Source of the DNA: MGBC108787 sp964591225
GTDB taxonomy: Bacteria > Bacillota_I > Bacilli_A > RF39 > UBA660
Reading direction: 5' to 3'
DNA length: 9,105 nt
Assembly (NCBI GenBank): GCA_964591225.1
Contig: CAZQAO010000038.1
Span: 1 to 9,105 of the forward strand
Position numbers and translations under genes: made by a program. A model generated the notes under the pieces. The model saw nothing but the letters and a program-made list of their open reading frames with translations. It made no database searches and had not been told where the DNA came from. Positions 1 to 6,038 of this stretch are shown in pieces (the stretch's first letter is position 1; each line of letters begins with the position of its first letter).

Positions 1-5
1 CTATT

Positions 6-677
6 CTAATTATCATCTCTATTACCAAACATAAGAATTAATCTAATTAATTCTAAAGCACTAGTTAGAACTCCAGCTACATAAGTACTGGCTGCAGCTG
101 TTAACATTTTAGAAACACCTTCTTGTTCGCTTGCATTAGCTAAGTTTAAATCATTTATTAAGACTTTGGCACGTTTACTAGCATTTACTTCTACTGGTAA
201 AGTTACAATTTGAAATATTAATCCGGTACCAACTAATAAGATACCTAACCATACCATATTAATTGATTCAAATAATAATCCTAAAAATATAATAAAGTAA
301 GAAATGGAAGTTGAAAAATTGACTATAGGAAATATGATACTTCTTATTCTTAAATATAAGTATCCTTCTTTATCTTGAATAGCATGACCACATTCATGAG
401 CAGCCACTGCTGTCGAGGCAATTGATGTTCCTTTATAAACACTGGTAGATAAACGAACTACTTTTCTTCTAGGATCATAGTGATCAGTAAGATTACCTTT
501 AGTTTCTACAATATAAATATCTTTTAAACCATTAGCATCTAAAATTTTACGAGCTACTTCATAACCTGTTATGCCTTCTTTATTTTTTATATTTTTATAT
601 GTTCCATAACTTTTCATTACATAAGCTTGAGCAATGGCAGGTAAAATTAACATTAATATAACTATCATCAAATCCAT
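6..677 (-). CDS. Membrane zinc metallopeptidase, YugP family
   Basis: A 223-residue protein that matches the Zn_peptidase_2 (YugP-like) family in layout and length. Seen directly: an N-terminal membrane segment (about residues 2-20), a DHYDPR block (65-70), the zinc-binding HECGH motif (94-98, with Glu95 the expected catalytic base), two close hydrophobic segments (about 113-135 and 140-160), then PVEVNASKRA, where Glu163 is the probable third zinc ligand. The C-terminus carries another moderately hydrophobic helix (about 200-216). The family is thought to consist of membrane-anchored proteases, but substrates are not established, so I give no symbol. The ATG at 675-677 follows AGGAAG (687-692) by 9 bases. 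It starts 50 bases after the cysS stop and has its own candidate extended -10 promoter. The stop is TAG. The gene appears intact; no terminator is visible before the window edge. Confidence 0.9.
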   Translation of the reverse strand: MDLMIVILMLILPAIAQAYVMKSYGTYKNIKNKEGITGYEVARKILDANGLKDIYIVETKGNLTDHYDPRRKVVRLSTSVYKGTSIASTAVAAHECGHAIQDKEGYLYLRIRSIIFPIVNFSTSISYFIIFLGLLFESINMVWLGILLVGTGLIFQIVTLPVEVNASKRAKVLINDLNLANASEQEGVSKMLTAAASTYVAGVLTSALELIRLILMFGNRDDN

Positions 678-695
678 ATTTTTACACTTCCTTTA

Positions 696-708
696 GTTAT
701 AATATAAC
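696..708. repeat. Perfect palindrome over the peptidase -10 element
   Basis: The arms GTTATA and TATAAC flank a single central base. The loop would be too small for an RNA hairpin with the full stem, so if it is functional it is more likely a protein-binding DNA site. It covers the -10 hexamer of the peptidase promoter. Its AT-rich composition means chance is possible. Confidence 0.3.
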
Positions 709-723
709 ACAACTTTATAAATG
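701..723 (-). promoter_or_regulatory. Extended -10 promoter for the YugP-family peptidase gene
   Basis: On the minus strand a TGT precedes TATATT (701-706), an extended -10 element with one mismatch to TATAAT. No good -35 is seen at the usual distance. The upstream part, CATTTATAAAG (713-723), is shared exactly with the gltX promoter. Predicted transcription start near 693-695 gives a leader of about 17 bases. The -10 also lies inside a perfect 13-base palindrome at 696-708. Confidence 0.5.
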
Positions 724-727
724 TATA

Positions 728-2116
728 TTATTTTATTTCGTACGTAGTGCCTTCCCGCGTATCTTTTATTATTATGCCTTCTTGTTCTAATTCATCTCTA
801 ATTTGATCTGCTAAAGTATAATCTTTATTTTGTTTAGCCATTTGTCTTTGTTTTAATTTTTCTTCAATATATGCTACATCAATTTCTCTAGTTACTTGGT
901 TAGTTCTTAAATCCAATGATAAAACTTGATCCCAAGCTTCAATTAAAGCTATTTTGGTAGCATTATTCAAATCACTTTTTAATACTTCATAGATTAAAGA
1001 AATAGCATTAGCTGTATTTAAATCATCACTAATACAGGCTTTAAACTTTTCGTCATATTCTGCAAATTTTTCTTTTTCTACTGTTTTCTCAGGAACTAAA
1101 TCTCTAATTTTATTTTTTAATTTCATATAAGTATTACTAGCATTATCTAAAGCTTCATAAGAAAATACTAATACTTTACGATAAGATGTATTTAAACACA
1201 TAAAACGATAACTTAATGGATCATATCCTTTTTCTTTTAAAAGATCCAGAGTTAAAAATTCACCTTTAGATTTACTCATTTTACCAGTTTCATCGTTTAG
1301 ATGTTCGCCATGAATCCAATATTTGCACCATTTATGTCCTAAATAAGATTCACTTTGAGCTATTTCATTAGTATGATGAGGGAAGATATTATCTACTCCT
1401 CCACAATGGATATCTAAGTATTCTCCTAAATATTTCATACTTATTCCCGAACATTCAATATGCCATCCGGGATAACCTACACCCCAGGGAGATGGCCATT
1501 TTAATTCTTGAGAATCAAATTTTGATTTCGTAAACCATAACACAAAATCAGCTTGATTTTTTTTAGAAGTATCTTCTTCTACGCCTTCTCTTACTCCAAT
1601 AACCATTTCATCAGCTTTATGATTAGTAAGTTGATAATAATCAGTTAATTTCGTCGTATCAAAATAAACATTACCACCACTTTGATAAGCAAAACCAGTT
1701 GCTAATAATTTAGAGATTATTTTGATATATTCTGCGATATTATCTGTGGCATTAGATACAATTTCTGGCCATTTAATATTTAAACTTTTCGTATCTTTTT
1801 TAAAAGCTTCTGTATAAAATTTAGCAATATCTAAAACTGATTTATTTTCTCTTTTAGCACCTTTTAACATTTTATCTTCACCAGAATCAGAATCGCTTGA
1901 TAAATGACCGACATCCGTAATATTCATAACTCTTTTTACTGGATAACCTAAATAAACCAAAGTTTTTTCTAAAATATCTTCAAAAATATAAGTTCTTAAG
2001 TTACCAATATGAGCATAGTGATAAACAGTTGGTCCACAAGTATACATTGTAACTTGTTTTTCATTGTAGGGAATAAATTCTTCGACTTTTCTCGTTAAGG
2101 TATTATAAATACGCAT
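728..2116 (-). CDS. cysS: Cysteinyl-tRNA synthetase (CysRS)
   Basis: Cytoplasmic class I aminoacyl-tRNA synthetase that charges tRNA-Cys with cysteine using ATP. The 462-residue product is full length for the family. Seen: the CGPTVY block with Cys27; the HIGH-type signature HIGN (36-39); a Rossmann catalytic domain; ECSGIS with Cys222; HHTNE with His247 and Glu251; and GKMSKSKG with KMSKS at 279-283. Cys27, Cys222, His247 and Glu251 have the spacing of the catalytic-site zinc ligands known in E. coli CysRS (Cys28, Cys209, His234, Glu238). A helical anticodon-binding C-terminus follows, ending with the typical short tail (ADQIRDELEQEGIIIKDT). It begins 35 bases after the gltX stop with no terminator or clear promoter between, so gltX-cysS is probably one transcript. 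Its ribosome binding site is weak (GAGAGA region about 2125-2130). The stop is TAA. Confidence 0.97.
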   Translation of the reverse strand: MRIYNTLTRKVEEFIPYNEKQVTMYTCGPTVYHYAHIGNLRTYIFEDILEKTLVYLGYPVKRVMNITDVGHLSSDSDSGEDKMLKGAKRENKSVLDIAKFYTEAFKKDTKSLNIKWPEIVSNATDNIAEYIKIISKLLATGFAYQSGGNVYFDTTKLTDYYQLTNHKADEMVIGVREGVEEDTSKKNQADFVLWFTKSKFDSQELKWPSPWGVGYPGWHIECSGISMKYLGEYLDIHCGGVDNIFPHHTNEIAQSESYLGHKWCKYWIHGEHLNDETGKMSKSKGEFLTLDLLKEKGYDPLSYRFMCLNTSYRKVLVFSYEALDNASNTYMKLKNKIRDLVPEKTVEKEKFAEYDEKFKACISDDLNTANAISLIYEVLKSDLNNATKIALIEAWDQVLSLDLRTNQVTREIDVAYIEEKLKQRQMAKQNKDYTLADQIRDELEQEGIIIKDTREGTTYEIK

Positions 2117-2151
2117 TTTACCATCTCTCTTTACATTTTATTCATTAACAC

Positions 2152-3573
2152 TTATTTTAAACGTTCAATTATCTTTTCTTGGCCCATTAAATATATTACT
2201 TTTTCTAAATCGATTCCGTGCATAGTACCACTTATAGCAACACGTATCGGCATATAGAGTAATTTCCCTTGCTGATTAGTTTTTTCTGCCACAGTTGTTA
2301 AAGCCTTATCAATATTTTCTATCGTCCAATTAGATATGGCTTCTATTTCTTCTTTAAATACTTTTAAAGTATTAGGTATACTGGCATCACTTTTTAAAAA
2401 AGAAATACAATCTGGTTCTAAAGATAATTGTTCTTCAAAGAATATATGAGCTTCGAAAACAATTTCTTTGCCAAAAGATAAATGTTTTTTATAAGCTAAA
2501 ATTAAATAATCTACCCAATCTGCTCTTTTTTTTCTTAAATCATAGGCTTCTTCTAAAAAAGGTCTGACAAAAGTTAGATAATCAGCATCAGTCATATTCA
2601 TCATATAATGATGATTAAACCATTTTAATTTTTTAATATCATAATAAGCAGGACTTGTGGTAATTCCAGAAATATCAAATTTAGCAACTAATTCTTCTAA
2701 AGTAAAAAATTCTTGTTCACTCTTACTAGACCATCCTAAAAGAGCTATATAATTGATAATGGCTTCTGGTAAAAAACCATTATTTAATAAATCCATAACA
2801 TTTTCATCTTTATTACGTTTACTTAATTTCTCCCCATTTGGTTTTAATATGAGGGGTAGATGAACAAATTCAGGAACATCTAAACGTAAAGCTTTATATA
2901 AACATATATATTTAGGAGTACTAGACAAATATTCACTACCACGAACTACATGAGTAATATTCATTAAGGCATCATCAACGACATTAGCAAAATTATAAGT
3001 AGGATAACCATCACTTTTAATTAAAATTTGATCTTCTAATTGATCATTGGCAACCGTAATATCTCCATAGACTAAATCGTGATAACTGGTAGTTCCTTCT
3101 TTAGGCATCTTGGCACGAATAACATATTTTTCTTGATTAGCTAATTTTTGAGCTATCTCTTCTTTAGATAAATTTAAACATGTTCCGGGATACAAATAAG
3201 TTCTTTTTTCTGCTGCAGCTTTCATTCGTTCATTACTAAGAGTTTCTTCTTGACAAAAACAATAATAAGCATAACCTTCATCTACTAATTTTTGGGCATA
3301 TTTTTGATAAATAGGTAATCGTTCACTTTGAATATAAGGTCCATAATCACCATTTTTTTTCGGTCCTTCATCATAATTTAAAGAAAACCGTTCTAAAACT
3401 TCATAAATAAATTCTTCGGCTCCTAATTCATATCTTTCTTGATCGTTATCTTCTATTCTTAATATAAATTCCCCTTGATCATGTTTAGCAATTAAATAAG
3501 AAAATAATGCACTTCTTAAATTACCAATATGCATAAATCCTGTCGGACTCGGAGCATACCTCGTTCTTGTCAT
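2152..3573 (-). CDS. gltX: Glutamyl-tRNA synthetase (GluRS)
   Basis: Class I aminoacyl-tRNA synthetase attaching glutamate to tRNA-Glu. From the chosen start it has 473 residues, near the usual bacterial length. Seen: RYAPSPTG at the N-terminus; the HIGH-type signature HIGN (15-18); a possible structural zinc site made of Cys105, Cys107, Tyr128 and Cys132 (CxC then YPGTC); RGSEYLSSTPK (211-221) in the catalytic core; KLSKR (249-253) as the KMSKS loop; and a helical anticodon-binding region from about residue 310. Whether it also charges tRNA-Gln, as in many Firmicutes lacking GlnRS, cannot be told from here. Four start codons in a row (GTG then three ATGs, 3571-3582) are possible; the third ATG is preferred because AGGTGAT, a good match to the 16S tail, overlaps the first ones and places AGG 8 bases upstream. 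The leader is only about 26 bases, leaving no room for a T-box. Confidence 0.97.
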   Translation of the reverse strand: MTRTRYAPSPTGFMHIGNLRSALFSYLIAKHDQGEFILRIEDNDQERYELGAEEFIYEVLERFSLNYDEGPKKNGDYGPYIQSERLPIYQKYAQKLVDEGYAYYCFCQEETLSNERMKAAAEKRTYLYPGTCLNLSKEEIAQKLANQEKYVIRAKMPKEGTTSYHDLVYGDITVANDQLEDQILIKSDGYPTYNFANVVDDALMNITHVVRGSEYLSSTPKYICLYKALRLDVPEFVHLPLILKPNGEKLSKRNKDENVMDLLNNGFLPEAIINYIALLGWSSKSEQEFFTLEELVAKFDISGITTSPAYYDIKKLKWFNHHYMMNMTDADYLTFVRPFLEEAYDLRKKRADWVDYLILAYKKHLSFGKEIVFEAHIFFEEQLSLEPDCISFLKSDASIPNTLKVFKEEIEAISNWTIENIDKALTTVAEKTNQQGKLLYMPIRVAISGTMHGIDLEKVIYLMGQEKIIERLK

Positions 3574-3584
3574 CATCATCACCT
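3573..3584 (-). promoter_or_regulatory. Start-deciding ribosome binding site of gltX
   Basis: AGGTGAT on the minus strand complements the 16S rRNA 3' end and directly overlaps the GTG and first ATG of a GTG-ATG-ATG-ATG run. With AGG at 3582-3584, only the third ATG (3571-3573) has normal spacing (8 bases). Confidence 0.6.
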
Positions 3585-3605
3585 AATATTTCTTTATTAC
3601 TAATA

Positions 3606-3628
3606 ATTATAACATATCTTTATAAATG
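3606..3628 (-). promoter_or_regulatory. Extended -10 promoter for gltX-cysS
   Basis: A perfect TATAAT (3606-3611) is preceded by TGT, giving a strong extended -10. The -35 region at 17-base spacing is the T-rich tail of the clpC terminator (TTTTTC), a poor match. The upstream block CATTTATAAAG (3618-3628) recurs in the peptidase promoter. The start of transcription is expected near 3599-3600. Confidence 0.65.
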
Positions 3629-3629
3629 G

Positions 3630-3654
3630 AAAAAGTCTAGAAAGCGTTCTAGAC
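3630..3654 (-). terminator. Intrinsic terminator after clpC
   Basis: A perfect 8-bp stem (GTCTAGAA paired with TTCTAGAC on opposite arms, 3635-3642 and 3647-3654) with a 4-base loop is followed on the minus strand by five T residues (3634 down to 3630). G-T and A-T pairs can lengthen the stem into the T run. It lies 90 bases past the clpC stop and immediately before the gltX promoter. The other strand lacks a T run, so it is one-directional. Confidence 0.85.
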
Positions 3655-3664
3655 CTCAATTAAT

Positions 3665-3687
3665 TATTTATGCTTTGACCATAAATA
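3665..3687 (-). other. Hairpin in the clpC 3' untranslated region
   Basis: TATTTATG and CATAAATA form an 8-bp stem around the 7-base loop GTCAAAG, 10 bases upstream of the clpC terminator stem. It has no T run of its own, so it is not a second terminator. It may stabilise the clpC message 3' end or be fortuitous in AT-rich sequence. Confidence 0.35.
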
Positions 3688-3743
3688 TTTAAAAAATGTA
3701 ATAACTTAATTTAATTGCAATCATCTAATTTATTACAACTTCA

Positions 3744-5912
3744 TCATACCACGTTCTCTAATATTTTTTCAATATCTATTTCATTATTATATTTATTAAT
3801 TAATTGTTTTAAATTTCTTAATCCAAACATTTCACAATGAGCTTCTGCTATTAATTCATCGATATTAACTTTCTTATTTTTTAAATTCTCTTCTACATAA
3901 TTATATAATGTTTCTTTGGTAAAATTTTTATAAGGAATTATAGCTTGAAAACGTCCTAAAAATTCTTTGCTAAAATGTTCATTATCTATTTGAATATCAT
4001 GATTAATAAAACCAACACTTTGTTTATTGACAATATTACTAGTCATAAAAATCATCGTATGAGTAAAATCTATTTTTTCTCCGCGAGCATCCGTAATAAA
4101 ACCTTCATCTAAAATCTGTAAAAATAAATTTAAAACTCGTGGATGGGCTTTTTCAATTTCATCTACTAAAATAATGGCATAGGGATGTTCTAGTACTTTT
4201 TGAAATAAGTAAGGATCTTCATACCCAATATATCCCGCACTAACTCCAATTAATTTATTTACCGAAGTATCAAGATTATATTCACTCATATCAATTCTGA
4301 TTAAATTACCAGCAAATAAACTATTCGCAATAACTTTAACTGTTTCCGTTTTTCCAACTCCAGAAGGACCAGTAAGTAGTAAAGAAAGAGGTTTATCTTC
4401 ATAATTTAATTTAATCCAAACTTGGTTTAAAATCTTATTTATTGCTTCTTCTTGACCAATTATTTTTTGATGCAAGTCTTCTTTAACTTTTAAATATAAA
4501 GTTTTCTTATTTTCTAACAAAGGAATATTTGTATTCTTAGCAATCATCTCAATAATATCTTGATATTCAATCTTAATTAGATTATTAGTTTTTAATTGTT
4601 TTAATTCTGCTCTAATTTTATTTTCTTTTTCTTTGCATAAAGAAGCTTGTTCATAGTCATCATGATAAATCGCCTGCTCTTTACTTTTCATAACTTCTTT
4701 TAACTCTTTTTTTAAATTCATAATTTTAGCAGTTCTAAAACTTTTAATCTTTTTACTAGCACATATCATATCTAATAACTCAATAGATTTATCCGGATTA
4801 TTTTTTTGTTTCAAGTATTGATTAGCTAAATGGACAATATCCGTTATATTTTGATCACTAATTTTAATATGATGATGTTGTTCATAACTATCTTTTATTC
4901 CTAATAAGATAGCTTTAGTTTTTTCTTCATCTGGTTCTTCGACTAAAATAGTATGAAATCTTCTTTCTAAAGCTTTATCTTTAAATATTGTTTGATAATA
5001 TTCTTCGATGGTGGTTGCTCCGATACATTTTAATTCTCCTCTGGCCAAGTATGGTTTTAAAATATCACTAGCATTTATCGCTCCTTCGGCTCCTCCGGCA
5101 TTAATAATAGTATGAATTTCATCAATAAATAAAATAATATTTTTATCTTCAATAACTTCTTTGATAATTTTAGTTAATCTTTCTTCAAATTCCCCTCGAT
5201 ATTTAGTTCCCGAAACTAAAGAACCCATTTCGACCATTACTACGGTTTTATTGGCTAATTCTAAAGGAACATTACCTTGTTTAATTCTTCTTACTAATTC
5301 TTCTACAATAGCAGTTTTACCAACTCCCGCTTTACCTATTAATAATGGATTACTTTTATTTTTACGTAACAAGGTTTCAATAATTTGTTCAATTTCTTCT
5401 TCTCTCCCAATAACGTGATCTTCTTCACTTATTTTTTGATTTAAATTAATGCCTACTTCATAAATTTCTAGTTTCTCTTTCTTCTTTTGAACTAAACTAA
5501 TTTTAAATTCTTCATATATAGCATCTAAATCCAAACCCATACCCACTAGAATACGGATAGCTATTCCTTCTCCTTCTTCTAACATAGCTAAAAAAAGATG
5601 TTTTTCGGTTACTTTACCATCTTGATTATCTAAAGCATCATTAGTTGCCAAATCAATAATTCTTTTTAATAAAGGGGTATATAAAACAAAATCAGTATCT
5701 TTATTGGAAGTTCCTACCACTTTAATTAGTTCATCATAAAACGATTGATAAGTTAAGCCATATAATTTTAATTTATTCGAAACTTCATTTTCCGTACTTA
5801 GTATAGCTAGTAATAAATGTTCGGTTCCTACATAAGGATGTTTTAATTTTTTACGATAATTTTCAGCTTTTTTAAATATTGTAGTAATACGAATTCCATA
5901 ATTTTCAAACAT
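3744..5912 (-). CDS. clpC: ClpC-type AAA+ protein unfoldase
   Basis: Hsp100 ATPase that unfolds substrates and feeds them to the ClpP peptidase in the cytoplasm. Seen in the 722-residue product: two N-terminal Clp repeats (about 2-65 and 78-140); D1 with Walker A GKAGVGKT (193-200), pore loop GTKYRGEFEERL, Walker B around Asp264-Glu265 and Arg finger pair 317-318; a UVR-like middle domain (about 395-440); D2 with Walker A GPSGVGKT (515-522), Walker B LVDEIEKAH (Asp584, Glu585), pore sequence YIGYED, sensor MTSN (623-626), Arg654 as likely Arg finger, and sensor-2 GLRNLK (Arg699). VGF (633-635) matches the ClpP-docking tripeptide of ClpC. It is about 90 residues shorter than Bacillus ClpC, nearly all lost after the D2 sensor. 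The ATG at 5910-5912 is chosen because AGGAGG precedes it by 5 bases; an upstream in-frame ATG at 5990 would add 26 non-family residues. It ends in tandem TGA codons. ctsR, mcsA and mcsB are absent beside it. Confidence 0.94.
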   Translation of the reverse strand: MFENYGIRITTIFKKAENYRKKLKHPYVGTEHLLLAILSTENEVSNKLKLYGLTYQSFYDELIKVVGTSNKDTDFVLYTPLLKRIIDLATNDALDNQDGKVTEKHLFLAMLEEGEGIAIRILVGMGLDLDAIYEEFKISLVQKKKEKLEIYEVGINLNQKISEEDHVIGREEEIEQIIETLLRKNKSNPLLIGKAGVGKTAIVEELVRRIKQGNVPLELANKTVVMVEMGSLVSGTKYRGEFEERLTKIIKEVIEDKNIILFIDEIHTIINAGGAEGAINASDILKPYLARGELKCIGATTIEEYYQTIFKDKALERRFHTILVEEPDEEKTKAILLGIKDSYEQHHHIKISDQNITDIVHLANQYLKQKNNPDKSIELLDMICASKKIKSFRTAKIMNLKKELKEVMKSKEQAIYHDDYEQASLCKEKENKIRAELKQLKTNNLIKIEYQDIIEMIAKNTNIPLLENKKTLYLKVKEDLHQKIIGQEEAINKILNQVWIKLNYEDKPLSLLLTGPSGVGKTETVKVIANSLFAGNLIRIDMSEYNLDTSVNKLIGVSAGYIGYEDPYLFQKVLEHPYAIILVDEIEKAHPRVLNLFLQILDEGFITDARGEKIDFTHTMIFMTSNIVNKQSVGFINHDIQIDNEHFSKEFLGRFQAIIPYKNFTKETLYNYVEENLKNKKVNIDELIAEAHCEMFGLRNLKQLINKYNNEIDIEKILENVV

Positions 5913-5917
5913 TATAT

Positions 5918-5923
5918 CCTCCT
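5918..5923 (-). promoter_or_regulatory. Ribosome binding site fixing the clpC start
   Basis: A perfect AGGAGG lies 5 bases before the ATG of MFENYG, the usual ClpC N-terminus, and decides against the longer frame that opens at 5990. Confidence 0.85.
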
Positions 5924-5952
5924 CGTACATCCTATGAAAATTATGTGTTATT

Positions 5953-5985
5953 TCTAAGCAAAATATGCATAAATAAGTGCTTAAA
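5953..5985 (-). promoter_or_regulatory. Inverted repeat upstream of clpC, CIRCE-like (tentative)
   Basis: On the minus strand TTTAAGCA and TGCTTAGA form an inverted repeat (one G-T pair) separated by 17 bases. The left arm TAAGCACTT matches 7 of 9 bases of the CIRCE arm TTAGCACTC; the right arm TTTTGCTTA matches only 5 of 9 of GAGTGCTAA, and the spacing between those arms is 11 rather than 9. It spans a weak -10-like TATTTT (5960-5965). No tandem CtsR heptads are seen. It could be an HrcA-type operator that has decayed, another repressor site, or chance. Confidence 0.3.
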
Positions 5986-6001
5986 TTCATTATTTGATCA
6001 C

Positions 6002-6029
6002 AAAAAAAATTACCCCAAAAGGTAATTTT
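6002..6029 (-). terminator. Intrinsic terminator after the transporter gene
   Basis: AAAATTACC and GGTAATTTT (minus strand) form a 9-bp stem around a 6-base loop, followed by T8 (6009 down to 6002). It begins 10 bases past the transporter stop. Confidence 0.88.
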
Positions 6030-6038
6030 ATGATTGGA

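Noticed and set aside
3673..3680. CtsR operator (GGTCAAA heptad)
   Set aside because: Only one heptad is present, not the tandem pair, and it lies downstream of clpC within a hairpin loop.
3574..3743. T-box riboswitch before gltX
   Set aside because: The gap is about 170 bases, the strong gltX promoter lies downstream of the hairpin, and I do not see a convincing T-box antiterminator sequence. The hairpin is better read as the clpC terminator.
5161..5418. Open frame of 85 codons on the plus strand
   Set aside because: It lies entirely antisense to the conserved D1 ATPase region of clpC, has no family resemblance and no ribosome binding site that I can see.
5913..5990. 26-residue N-terminal extension of ClpC from an upstream ATG
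   Set aside because: The extra residues are not part of the Clp N-domain, that ATG lacks a good ribosome binding site, and AGGAGG is perfectly placed for the ATG at 5910-5912.
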